The translations under genes and the position numbers were made by a program. Under the pieces are notes generated by a model. That model searched no databases, was not told the DNA's origin, and saw nothing but the letters and a program-made list of their open reading frames with translations. A stretch of 10,863 bases of DNA from Chloroflexia bacterium. GTDB lineage: Bacteria; Chloroflexota; Chloroflexia; Thermomicrobiales; UBA6265. Below are positions 1 to 7,250 of this stretch, one piece after another. The DNA lies in contig JACCUV010000062.1 in NCBI GenBank assembly GCA_013698495.1, positions 1 through 10,863 of the forward strand. The letters are read 5' to 3'. Position 1 is the first letter of the stretch. The number at the start of each line of letters is the position of its first letter.

Positions 1-588
1 GAACCGATCGGCAGCATGATCGTCGACATCGGCGGCGGCACCACCGAAGTCGCTGTGATCTCGCTGGGCGGCATCGTCGTCAATCACTCGATTCGCGTCG
101 CCGGCGACGAGATCGACGAAGCGATCATCCAGTACGCACGACGCGATCACAACCTGGTGATCGGTGAACGGACAGCGGAAAACGCCAAGATCGCGGCAGG
201 TTCGGCGTATCCGCTCGAAGAGGAGGTCCGGGTGCCGCTCCGGGGCCGCGATCTGCTGACCGGATTGCCGAAATCGGTCGAGATCAGCTCAGTCGAGCTT
301 CGCGACGCGATTTCCCAACCAGTTAACACAATCATCGAGCTGGTGAAGACCTCGATCGAGGAGACGCCTCCCGAGTTGGTCGCCGACATTATGGAGCATG
401 GCATCACTCTCGCCGGTGGCGGGGCGTTGTTGATGGGAATCGATCGTCGACTTCAAAGCGAGTTGCGGATGCCCGTGCATCGTGCCGAAGATCCGCTCAC
501 CTGCGTTGCCCGTGGCACGGGCAGGGTGGCCGAGGCGTTGCACTTGTATCAACGAGCGCTGGCCAGTGGTCGTGAGATCCGTCGATAG
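1..588 (+). CDS. mreB: Rod shape-determining protein MreB, C-terminal part (5' end outside window)
   Basis: Bacterial actin homologue that polymerises under the membrane and positions the elongation-phase peptidoglycan machinery. The reading frame is open from base 1 (E-P-I-G-S before the first Met at base 16), so the gene starts upstream. About 195 residues are present of the roughly 340 usual for MreB, so about 40% is missing. Visible motifs are VDIGGGTTEVAV near the start (the second phosphate-binding loop of the actin fold), AGDEIDEAI, and ITLAGGGALLMGIDRRL near the C-terminus (the adenosine-binding region). The frame ends at TAG 586-588 after a short basic tail. It is the first visible gene of a + strand operon with mreC 45 nt downstream. 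The family call is secure. MreB rather than the paralogue Mbl cannot be separated by eye, but the adjacent mreC supports MreB. Confidence 0.96.
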   Translation, partial: EPIGSMIVDIGGGTTEVAVISLGGIVVNHSIRVAGDEIDEAIIQYARRDHNLVIGERTAENAKIAAGSAYPLEEEVRVPLRGRDLLTGLPKSVEISSVELRDAISQPVNTIIELVKTSIEETPPELVADIMEHGITLAGGGALLMGIDRRLQSELRMPVHRAEDPLTCVARGTGRVAEALHLYQRALASGREIRR

Positions 589-633
589 CCGCCGCGCGTG
601 TAGCAACGCGCTCTGCCGAGCGAATCGCTTGAG

Positions 634-1488
634 ATGCAACTCGCGCTCCGAACAGGAAGGGAGTCCGTTCTGGCAACCGTATCCCTGCGCCGCGTGATCG
701 GATTGATCCTGGTCTTCGTCGTGATCTGCGGCGCCTTTATCGCGCTCGATCGGCGAAGCTCGCTCGATCCGGTGCGGAGCGGTCTCAACGAGATCGTGTC
801 GCCGATCTCGGCGGCGTTTTACCGTGTCGTCGATGCCCCCGACCGGCAGTCCGACCTCGAACGTCAATTGGAGGAAGTAACGTTCGAGCGCGACGAACTC
901 CGTGCCGAAAACAGTCAACTCAAGGCCGACACGGTCGAACTCGAGCAGTTGAGGCTGATGCTTCAGGTCGAACAGGACAATCCAGAAATCGACTTGATCA
1001 CCGCCAATGTGATCGGCCGCGACCCTGCGGGCATCCAGATGTTCATTGTGATCGATGTCGGTTCGGACGATGGCATTCGCGAGGGCATGGCCATTGTCAG
1101 CCCGCACTACTACGTCGGCCAGGTAGTCGAAGTCAGCCCCCAGGAGTCGAAAGCAATGCTCGTCATCGATTCGAGCCAGCAGATTGGCGCGATGCTCGAA
1201 GATACGAGAGGCGACGGCGTGGTCGACGGCCAGTGGCAACATGGAGGGTTTCTCACCATGTTTCATGTGCAACCTGGCAATAGCCCGGAGGAGGGCGAGT
1301 GGGTGGTGACCTCGGACTCGACCGTGTCGCAAACGCGGCAGGTGCCACCCAACATCCGGATCGGGCAAGTGTTCGGCGAACCGGAATTGAACGCCCAAAC
1401 CGACACACTCGTGATCCAGGTTCGACCGGGCGTCGGCAACTTCAACGATCTCACCGTTGTCTACGTTGCGGTGGAAACCGGTGAGTAG
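634..1488 (+). CDS. mreC: Rod shape-determining protein MreC
   Basis: Bitopic membrane protein that links cytoplasmic MreB to the extracytoplasmic elongation synthases. From ATG 634 it has 284 aa. A basic N-terminus is followed by one membrane segment (about residues 21-37, VIGLILVFVVICGAFIA), a coiled coil (about 72-112, rich in E, L, R and Q with heptad spacing) and the beta-rich MreC domain (about 122-280, beginning ANVIGRDPAG and including the DVGSDDGIREGM and VGQVVEVSP stretches). Length is in the usual range. The start is uncertain. ATG 634 has only a weak upstream ribosome site, while AGGAAGGGAG at 654-663 lies 6 nt before an in-frame CTG at 670, which would give the shorter N-terminus (M)-A-T-V-S-L-R-R. 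The end overlaps the GTG start proposed for murT by 8 nt. mreD, which commonly follows mreC, is not next. Confidence 0.94.
   Translation: MQLALRTGRESVLATVSLRRVIGLILVFVVICGAFIALDRRSSLDPVRSGLNEIVSPISAAFYRVVDAPDRQSDLERQLEEVTFERDELRAENSQLKADTVELEQLRLMLQVEQDNPEIDLITANVIGRDPAGIQMFIVIDVGSDDGIREGMAIVSPHYYVGQVVEVSPQESKAMLVIDSSQQIGAMLEDTRGDGVVDGQWQHGGFLTMFHVQPGNSPEEGEWVVTSDSTVSQTRQVPPNIRIGQVFGEPELNAQTDTLVIQVRPGVGNFNDLTVVYVAVETGE
654..663 (+). promoter_or_regulatory. Strong Shine-Dalgarno inside the annotated mreC 5' end
   Basis: AGGAAGGGAG is a purine-rich anti-16S match lying 20 nt inside the longest mreC frame. The next in-frame initiator-like codon is CTG at 670, 6 nt downstream; the next conventional one is GTG at 694, inside the membrane segment. 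This suggests that translation may start at 670 instead of ATG 634. Seen directly: sequence and spacing. Inferred: use as the start signal. Confidence 0.4.
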
Positions 1489-2899
1489 GCCAGTCACGCT
1501 CTCCAATGTGCGCCTGGTCGGCGGTGTGGTTGCCGCAAGGGCCATCGCGAGGCTCATTCGCACACTGGGACGCGGCGGAGGCACCTCTGCGCCCGGCCTG
1601 GTTGCCGAATGGATCGATCCGGCGATGCTGACCCGCTTGACGTCTCGATTGCCTCACGGCTCGATCGTGGTCGCCGGCACGAATGGTAAAACGACCACCT
1701 CGCGAATGATTGCGGATGTGCTGACCGCCCACGGACACAAAGTGGTGCACAACCGATCTGGTTCCAATCTGGTCCGCGGCGTCGTCAGCGCCTTTGCGGC
1801 TCAGGCATCGCTAACCGGGAATCCTGGCGGCGACGTCGCCGTGATTGAAACCGATGAGGCGGCCTTTCCTGAAATTGTGCGACTGGTGCGTCCTCGCCTC
1901 GTCCTGCTCAACAACCTTTTCCGCGACCAGCTCGACCGCTATGGTGAACTCGACACCATTGCCCGGACGTGGAAGACCTCGCTCGCCTCCCTCGGCGAGG
2001 AGACGACCGTGCTCTTCAACGCCGACGATCCGGGCCTCACCGCAATCACCCGAGACCTCGCCGCCGCAACAATCGCGTTTGGTCTTTGCGAACGCAAGCA
2101 CACTCTCCAATTGTTGCCGCATGCGGCCGATGCCGCGACATGTTATGCCTGCAGCGCCGACTTGCACTACTCCAGAATTTACGTGTCGCATCTTGGAGAG
2201 TGGCAATGCCCGTCGTGCGGCGTAAAGCGGCCGGATCTCGATGTCGTTGGCCGCGACGTCGAACTTGCTGGCGTAGAGTCGCTGGCGATGACGATTGACC
2301 AGCATGGGGAATCCGACCGCTACGAAATTGGCGTGCCGGGTCTCTACAACGCCTACAACACCCTGGCGGCAGTCGCGGCGACGCGCCATGCAGGCGTGCC
2401 GCACGAGACAGTCCGCACGGCCCTGGAAAGTTTCCGATCAGCGTTTGGACGCATCGAAAGAGTCTCCTATCGCGGCCGCAAACTGACGTTGGCGTTGGTC
2501 AAGAATCCGGTTGGGTTCAACGAAGTCCTGCGCATGCTCACTGCGGCAACAGGGGCCTTGACGGTTCCAACGCTGATCGCCATCAACGATCTGCATGCCG
2601 ATGGCCGCGACGTTTCGTGGCTGTGGGATGTCGATTTCGAACTGCTCGCCAGGGGCGATGGGATGCTGGGCGCGACCGGGTTGCGGGGCGCCGACATGGC
2701 CAATCGGCTCAAATACGCCGGGGTCGCCGAGGATCGAATCCGTTCCTTCCCGACCGGGTTGGCGGCTGGTCTCGATGCGTTTGTCAATCAGATTCCGGAC
2801 GGGGAGCAAGCGTATATCCTGCCAACCTACACGGCGATGCTTGAGATTCGCAAAACGCTGGCGGATCGCGGCGCCGTTGAAACGTTCTGGCAGCAGTGA
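1481..2899 (+). CDS. murT: Lipid II isoglutaminyl synthase, Mur ligase subunit MurT
   Basis: ATP-dependent Mur-ligase-type subunit of the MurT/GatD amidotransferase, which converts the alpha-carboxyl of D-Glu in the lipid II stem peptide to D-isoglutamine in the cytoplasm. From GTG 1481 it has 472 aa. Visible in order: the P-loop VAGTNGKTTTSR (about residues 65-76); ETDEAAFPEI and the MurT-typical LLNNLFRDQLDRYGE (about 142-156); a Cys4 zinc-ribbon insert formed by C221-x2-C224 and C243-x2-C246; KNPVGFNEVL (about 341-350); and DGRDVSWLWD (about 374-383) in the C-terminal DUF1727-type domain. In known MurT an Asp in this C-terminal region completes the GatD catalytic triad; the last Asp of this motif is the likely counterpart. 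A TTG at 1457 would add 8 residues. GTG 1481, overlapping the mreC stop by 8 nt, fits translational coupling better. gatD directly follows, which makes the assignment firm over MurF or folylpolyglutamate synthase. Confidence 0.94.
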   Translation: MSRPVTLSNVRLVGGVVAARAIARLIRTLGRGGGTSAPGLVAEWIDPAMLTRLTSRLPHGSIVVAGTNGKTTTSRMIADVLTAHGHKVVHNRSGSNLVRGVVSAFAAQASLTGNPGGDVAVIETDEAAFPEIVRLVRPRLVLLNNLFRDQLDRYGELDTIARTWKTSLASLGEETTVLFNADDPGLTAITRDLAAATIAFGLCERKHTLQLLPHAADAATCYACSADLHYSRIYVSHLGEWQCPSCGVKRPDLDVVGRDVELAGVESLAMTIDQHGESDRYEIGVPGLYNAYNTLAAVAATRHAGVPHETVRTALESFRSAFGRIERVSYRGRKLTLALVKNPVGFNEVLRMLTAATGALTVPTLIAINDLHADGRDVSWLWDVDFELLARGDGMLGATGLRGADMANRLKYAGVAEDRIRSFPTGLAAGLDAFVNQIPDGEQAYILPTYTAMLEIRKTLADRGAVETFWQQ

Positions 2900-2906
2900 A
2901 AGGAGG
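2899..2906 (+). promoter_or_regulatory. Shine-Dalgarno of gatD (decides its start)
   Basis: AAAGGAGG begins at the last base of the murT stop codon and lies 7 nt before GTG 2914. An earlier GTG at 2896, overlapping the murT stop, has no such site in front of it and would place the Shine-Dalgarno inside the gene. The start at 2914 is therefore preferred. Confidence 0.85.
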
Positions 2907-2913
2907 CGTTCCG

Positions 2914-3648
2914 GTGACTACCGAACGTGTCGTGACCATCGCCTGGTTGTACGGTTCGAAAATGAACATCTATGGAGATCGCGGGAATGTCCTTGCCCTT
3001 GCTCAACGCGCCCGTTGGCGTGGGATCGAACCGCACGTGGTCGTGGTTGGGATTGGCGAGGCGATTCCGCCGGAAAGCGATATCTTCTTCTTCGGTGGTG
3101 GGCAGGACCAGGAGCAGATTGCCGTTTCGCACGATCTGACCGGGGCCAAGGGCGCGGCGATCAAGACCTCCGTCGAGGATGGCGCCGCGCTGCTCTCGAT
3201 CTGCGGTGGATACCAGTTGCTCGGGCACGAGTATCGCCCTCACGATGCCGAGCCACTTCCCGGAATCGGTTTGTTCGACATCGAGTCCGAAGCCGGGACA
3301 GAGCGATTTATCGGCAATGTCGTGATCGATTCCCAATGGGGAACCCTCGTCGGATTCGAGAACCACAGCGGATTGACGTTTCTGGGTGAGACGGCCACAC
3401 CGATGGGCACAGTTCAGGTCGGACGTGGCAACAACGGTCAGGACCGGACCGGGGGCGCCATCTACGAAAACGCGATCGGGTGCTACCTGCACGGTTCGTT
3501 GTTGCCAAAGAACCCGAAACTCGCCGATTGGCTGCTTTCTGCCGGATTGCAATACCGTAGTGGCGAAGGCGATCTCGATCCGCTGAATGACGAGATCGAG
3601 CAAACTGCTCACGCCAGCGCTCTCCAGCGCGCTTTCGCCACCAGATAA
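2914..3648 (+). CDS. gatD: Lipid II isoglutaminyl synthase, glutamine amidotransferase subunit GatD
   Basis: Class I (CobB/CobQ-like) glutamine amidotransferase that hydrolyses glutamine and channels ammonia to MurT for amidation of lipid II D-Glu. From GTG 2914 it has 244 aa, the usual size. The N-terminal stretch IAWLYGSKMNIYGDRGN is typical of GatD. FFFGGGQDQEQ (about residues 58-68) contributes to the active-site region. The nucleophile is C97 in LLSICGGYQLLG, and the histidine is H193 in AIGCYLHGSLLPKNP. The known S. aureus GatD pair is C94/H189, so spacing agrees. There is no separate aspartate/glutamate triad member next to the His, consistent with the third residue coming from MurT. 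It is translationally linked to murT (14 nt between genes). It is the last gene of the operon, with 180 nt before the next start. No frame damage is seen. Confidence 0.95.
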   Translation: MTTERVVTIAWLYGSKMNIYGDRGNVLALAQRARWRGIEPHVVVVGIGEAIPPESDIFFFGGGQDQEQIAVSHDLTGAKGAAIKTSVEDGAALLSICGGYQLLGHEYRPHDAEPLPGIGLFDIESEAGTERFIGNVVIDSQWGTLVGFENHSGLTFLGETATPMGTVQVGRGNNGQDRTGGAIYENAIGCYLHGSLLPKNPKLADWLLSAGLQYRSGEGDLDPLNDEIEQTAHASALQRAFATR

Positions 3649-3749
3649 TTAGACAAGCGCTTCCTGAACATGCAAGGAACGAAGACGCCTGACGGTATCA
3701 CAGTAACGCGGTACGACGGATCGGGATAACATTATTCCGCGAAAATGAC

Positions 3750-3778
3750 TTGATATGTTTATTCTCGGCCCGTAGACT
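3750..3778 (+). promoter_or_regulatory. Sigma70-type promoter of the Lrp-family gene
   Basis: TTGATA (3750-3755) and TAGACT (3773-3778) are separated by exactly 17 nt. Each hexamer matches the consensus at 4 or 5 of 6 positions. The element lies in a locally AT-rich patch (3726-3765, about 28% GC) within an otherwise GC-rich region, and 50 nt before the first possible Lrp start codon. Transcription would begin near 3785. Promoter call from sequence only. Confidence 0.6.
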
Positions 3779-3794
3779 GGTCGTGCAATTCTTC

Positions 3795-3821
3795 GTCGTG
3801 GTTCCGAGGCGCCGCCACGAC
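3795..3821 (+). promoter_or_regulatory. Hairpin in the 5' leader of the Lrp-family gene
   Basis: GTCGTGG (3795-3801) and CCACGAC (3815-3821) form a perfect 7-bp inverted repeat with a 13-nt loop. It lies just downstream of the predicted transcription start and 12 nt before the GAGGG (3836-3840) that may serve as ribosome site. There is no T-run, so it is not a standard intrinsic terminator. It could shape translation initiation or be a protein-binding site. Function is inference. Confidence 0.35.
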
Positions 3822-3828
3822 CCATCCG

Positions 3829-4476
3829 ATGCAACGAGGGATGCCGATTCCAATGCACACACCGACGAAAATCGACGACAGACCAGGTGTATCCACGATC
3901 GATACGCTGGACGAGCGCATCCTCTCCGAGCTCCAGAGCAATGGCCGGTTGACGATGAAAGCGCTGGCCGAACACGTGGGACTTTCGAGTCCCGCCATGA
4001 TCGAGCGCGTCCGTCGGCTCGAGGAGCGCGGCGTTCTTGCCGGTTACCGTGCAATTGTCGATCCGGGGGCGATCGGTCGACCGATGACGGCCCTGATTTC
4101 AATTGATGTCGAGCGTCGTCATCACGACGCGCTCCTCAATCGCTTGCGATCCGAGCCGTCGGTAGAAGCGTGTCACCGCATCACTGGCGATCACGCCTAT
4201 CTCGTCAAGGTGCATGTGGCATCGACCGAGGATCTCGAACTGCTGATCGACGATCTTGCGGATGCTGGCGCGACCTGCTCAACCAGCATTGTACTCTCGA
4301 CCCCAATTGAGGGCTCCCCGGTCGTGCCACCGGAAGGATCGGTGACCCAGCGCACTCGCCTCACGAGGCGGCGACGACGTTCAGCGGGGATGCGTCCCGA
4401 CGATCCCAATCTGTCAACGACTCCGCGAAAACGCGGCCGCCCCCGGACGGTCACAGGGGACCAAGCGGCAAGCTAA
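3829..4476 (+). CDS. Lrp/AsnC-family transcriptional regulator with basic AT-hook-like tail
   Basis: DNA-binding regulator of the feast/famine family. Numbered from ATG 3829 (215 aa): an N-terminal winged helix-turn-helix (about 26-72; LDERILSELQSNGRLTMKAL, then GLSSPAMIERVRRLEERGVL), the linker strand GYRAIVDPGAIGRP, and a RAM/ligand-binding domain (about 86-160; HRITGDHAYLVKVHV). Standard family members end near there. This one adds about 55 residues with a basic cluster (RTRLTRRRRRS, 176-186) and RKRGRPR (200-206), which has the GRP core of an AT-hook. ATGs at 3841 and 3853 are also in frame. GAGGG 3836-3840 lies 12 nt before 3853, so the true N-terminus may be 8 residues shorter. It is monocistronic behind its own promoter and converges with the PBP gene. 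Effector and regulon are unknown. Confidence 0.9.
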   Translation: MQRGMPIPMHTPTKIDDRPGVSTIDTLDERILSELQSNGRLTMKALAEHVGLSSPAMIERVRRLEERGVLAGYRAIVDPGAIGRPMTALISIDVERRHHDALLNRLRSEPSVEACHRITGDHAYLVKVHVASTEDLELLIDDLADAGATCSTSIVLSTPIEGSPVVPPEGSVTQRTRLTRRRRRSAGMRPDDPNLSTTPRKRGRPRTVTGDQAAS

Positions 4477-4667
4477 CCTGGATTGTTCGCGAAACGGTCC
4501 CATCTGGTAGCGGGCGCCCCTCGTGGCGGCCAACCGATGCGAGCGGAGATGCGTTTCGGATTCGCAGGACCCCTCCAGGAGCAGTCCAAGCCAAGTCGCG
4601 CCCTCGAACGTGGCTCACCAGAGATCTGGGACCGAGGCGCCAGGTTTCTGTATTCTGCTCAAGCCGA
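4477..4667. other. Convergent intergenic spacer, no gene seen
   Basis: The stretch lies between the ends of the Lrp-family gene (+) and the PBP gene (-). Only short palindromes are present (TTCGCGAA 4486-4493, GGGCGCCC 4512-4519, CCAGA/TCTGG 4618-4629), and none is followed by a T-run in either direction. No convincing terminator, RNA gene or promoter was found. Confidence 0.4.
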
Positions 4668-7250
4668 TCAGTCGGCTGGCTCGATCACGACCTGGGTCGG
4701 ATCCGGATCCGCTGGCGGCGGTTCGGGTTCTGAAGGCGGTGGCTCGACGACCTCATTGGGAGGCGGTTCCTCACCGATCGCTGGTGGCGGGTCGTCCGGC
4801 TGGTTGTTGGCGGGCTCAATCGGTACTTGCTGACCGGGAACCTGGAAGCCACCCGAGTCGTCATCGTCGTCGTCGACCCGGACGCCACCGACGCCAACCG
4901 CTGAGGCATAGCGCGCGATGGAGCCGACCGCGTCTCCCGACCAAATGACCCCGCGGTCGCGGGTCGCGGCGATCGCGTCGTCGAGCTGTTCGCGCTCCCA
5001 GTCGGTTAGCTCGCCGCATTGCTGGGCTGGACCCTGCCCGCGCACGAGCCACTCTTCGACAGTGTCGCCTCGCCCTGGCTGGTGCCCGGTAACCGCGCAG
5101 ATCTCGCCTTCGTAGGCATCCTCCGGGACGGCGAATTGCTCCGGAATCGGGTTGCCGTCGGGACCACTGAGCAAGGCCGCAAACTCGGGATTGGAATGAA
5201 TCTCGACCATCATGTCTTGCCAGATCGGTCCTGCCGCCTGGATGCCATCGATTTCCTGCAATCCGACATTGTTGGCGCCACCGCTGACACCAATCCAGAC
5301 CCCGATCGAGACGTCCGTGGTGTAGCCCATCGTCCACAGGTCCTTCCACTCGTCGGTGGTTCCGGATTTGCCAGCGGTGGGACGACCGAGTTGTTGCTCG
5401 GTGCTGCTGAAGAGATTGTTGGGCCCGAAGACCATTTGGCGGGCTTCGTTGTCGGTCAGGATCGACGTCACTTGATAAGCATTGCCAGCCGGCACCGCTT
5501 GCGACGAGTCTGCGGCGACCGCCTCTTCGTCCAGTTCGAACAGCACACTCCCCTGACTATCCCTGATCTCGATGATCGGATGCGGGGGTACGTAGGTTCC
5601 GTTGTTGGCGAGCGTCGCATAGGTGGTGGTGTGCTCGAGGAGTTGAACTTCCGCCGCGCCGAGACCGATCGAGAGGCCGTAGACACTCGCATCCTGTTGC
5701 AGGCTATCGACCATGCCCATCGCCCGGGCCGTATCCATTACCCCCTGGACGCCGACATACTCTGTGGCCTTGACGGCCGGAATGTTGAACGAATTGGCGA
5801 GGGAGTCTCGAATCGACATCGCGCCATAGAAGCTGCCCGAGTAATTCTGTGGCTCATACGGCTCTTCGCCGGGGTTCTCCCACTCTGTCGGAACGTCCAT
5901 CAACACCGATCCCGGATTGAGTCCATTCTCGAAGGCCGCCGCATAGACGATCGGTTTCATCGACGATCCAGGCTGGATTTGGGCGGTCGCGTAGTTCACT
6001 TCGCCATTGATTAGCGCATTGCCGAAGTCGGCGGAGCCAACCATCGCCAGAACCTCCCCGCTCCAGGGGACCATCACCACCATCGCGCCGTTGTTTCGTT
6101 CGTACTCGGCCATATCCAGGACGCCGTTAGCGACGAGTTGTTCGGCGCGGGCCTGCAGGTCGAGATCGATGCTGGTCGTGATCTGGAGACCGCCGTAGAG
6201 CGCCTCTTCGCCGAAGTTTTCGACAATGTACTGCCGAACATATTCGGTGAAGTGCGGAGCAGCCAACACCGCGCCGCTGCGGAAGCCATCGACATTGAGC
6301 GGCTCGCTGAACGCCGCTTCGGCTTCCGCGCGGGTGATGTAGCGTTGCGTCACCATCTGGTCAAGCACATACTGCTGGCGGATTTTGGCCTGATCGAAGT
6401 TCGCCGAATAGGAGGAGGGCGATTGCGGCAAACCGGCGAGATAACTTGCCTCGGCAAGTGTCAGTTCATTCGCATGCTTTTCGAAATAGGTATCGGCCGC
6501 GGCTTCGATCCCGTAGGCGCGATTGCCGTAGTAAATTTGATTGACATACATAGTGAAGATGTCGGTTTTGGAGTATTGCTGGGCCAGCGCAACCGCCGCC
6601 AACGCCTCACGCCCCTTGCGCGTGTAACTGATGTCGAGTCCGCTGATCTGAGCCGGGTAGATCGCGCGCACCAGTTGCTGCGTGATCGTCGAACCACCGG
6701 ATCTTCCCGATCCTGACACATTGATGAAGGCGCCACGCACGATCGCGACTGGTTCGATGCCTTCATTGGTCCAGAACGTGGCGTCTTCCGCGGCCACGGT
6801 CGCGTCGATGAACACGTCCGCAATCTCGTCGATCGAGACGAAGGTTCGCCACCCGTAGTTGGGATTGTCGACCTCCTGCAGCAACACGCCGTTGCGATCG
6901 TAGATGCTGGTCGTTTGGAAGGTATCGACCGCCACCTCGGCGGCGTTGGGAAGTTCTGCGTTAACTTCGCGATAAGCGGCCATCGTCCCGGCAATGCCCA
7001 GCGCGGTGCTGATCACGGTGATGACCACGAACACAATGCCGAACAGAAGCGCCACGACGCCGAGCGTCGTGAGAATGCCGATCGGGCCACCCATGAATTG
7101 CGGTTTCTTCTCGCGACGTGCGGCTCCTGGCAGGAGGTGCGGCGGCAGGGTCCTGCTCCGGCGCCCAAAGCGCGTGGCGCCGTATTTGGCGGCCCGGCGT
7201 TTTGCGTCCGGATAGCGTTGGTTAGCGCGGGAAATGCGACCCTGGGACAT
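4668..7250 (-). CDS. Class A penicillin-binding protein (PBP1A-type transglycosylase/transpeptidase)
   Basis: Bifunctional membrane enzyme that polymerises lipid II into glycan strands and cross-links stem peptides outside the membrane. It has 860 aa. A basic cytoplasmic N-terminus (1-50) is followed by a membrane segment (about 56-80). The GT51 domain (about 115-300) has the catalytic Glu in VAAEDATFW (E155), GGSTITQQLVR (185-195) and the YVNQIYYG region (235-242). The transpeptidase domain has SxxK as S429-S-M-K432, SxN as S487-F-N489 and KSGTT (628-632). Cys718 and Cys745 lie in a module common at the end of such PBPs. A tail follows with six consecutive Asp (793-798) and repeated PPP/EP groups to the end. 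The first GT motif reads EDATFWTNEG, where many homologues have His in place of Asn. GAGGGAG lies 11 nt before the ATG. Product call is firm; the subfamily name is by resemblance. Confidence 0.95.
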   Translation of the reverse strand: MSQGRISRANQRYPDAKRRAAKYGATRFGRRSRTLPPHLLPGAARREKKPQFMGGPIGILTTLGVVALLFGIVFVVITVISTALGIAGTMAAYREVNAELPNAAEVAVDTFQTTSIYDRNGVLLQEVDNPNYGWRTFVSIDEIADVFIDATVAAEDATFWTNEGIEPVAIVRGAFINVSGSGRSGGSTITQQLVRAIYPAQISGLDISYTRKGREALAAVALAQQYSKTDIFTMYVNQIYYGNRAYGIEAAADTYFEKHANELTLAEASYLAGLPQSPSSYSANFDQAKIRQQYVLDQMVTQRYITRAEAEAAFSEPLNVDGFRSGAVLAAPHFTEYVRQYIVENFGEEALYGGLQITTSIDLDLQARAEQLVANGVLDMAEYERNNGAMVVMVPWSGEVLAMVGSADFGNALINGEVNYATAQIQPGSSMKPIVYAAAFENGLNPGSVLMDVPTEWENPGEEPYEPQNYSGSFYGAMSIRDSLANSFNIPAVKATEYVGVQGVMDTARAMGMVDSLQQDASVYGLSIGLGAAEVQLLEHTTTYATLANNGTYVPPHPIIEIRDSQGSVLFELDEEAVAADSSQAVPAGNAYQVTSILTDNEARQMVFGPNNLFSSTEQQLGRPTAGKSGTTDEWKDLWTMGYTTDVSIGVWIGVSGGANNVGLQEIDGIQAAGPIWQDMMVEIHSNPEFAALLSGPDGNPIPEQFAVPEDAYEGEICAVTGHQPGRGDTVEEWLVRGQGPAQQCGELTDWEREQLDDAIAATRDRGVIWSGDAVGSIARYASAVGVGGVRVDDDDDDSGGFQVPGQQVPIEPANNQPDDPPPAIGEEPPPNEVVEPPPSEPEPPPADPDPTQVVIEPAD

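Noticed and set aside
289..1584. 431-codon open frame on the - strand opposite mreB/mreC
   Set aside because: It lies wholly antisense to mreB, mreC and the murT start, which have clear family motifs. Its translation is rich in His, Asp and Arg and has no recognisable domain, as expected for the shadow of a GC-rich gene.
2595..3389. 264-codon + strand frame overlapping murT and gatD
   Set aside because: It overlaps two well-supported genes in another frame and its translation is Arg/Trp/Cys-rich, typical of a frame-shifted GC-rich reading.
3649..3690. Possible gatD terminator (AAGCGCTT 3655-3662; TTCCT/AGGAA 3661-3679)
   Set aside because: Arms are short and weak and there is no T-run. Not enough for a terminator call.
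5019..6014. 331-codon open frame on the + strand inside the PBP gene
   Set aside because: Antisense to the transpeptidase domain with all catalytic motifs. No domain or ribosome site was seen in the frame.
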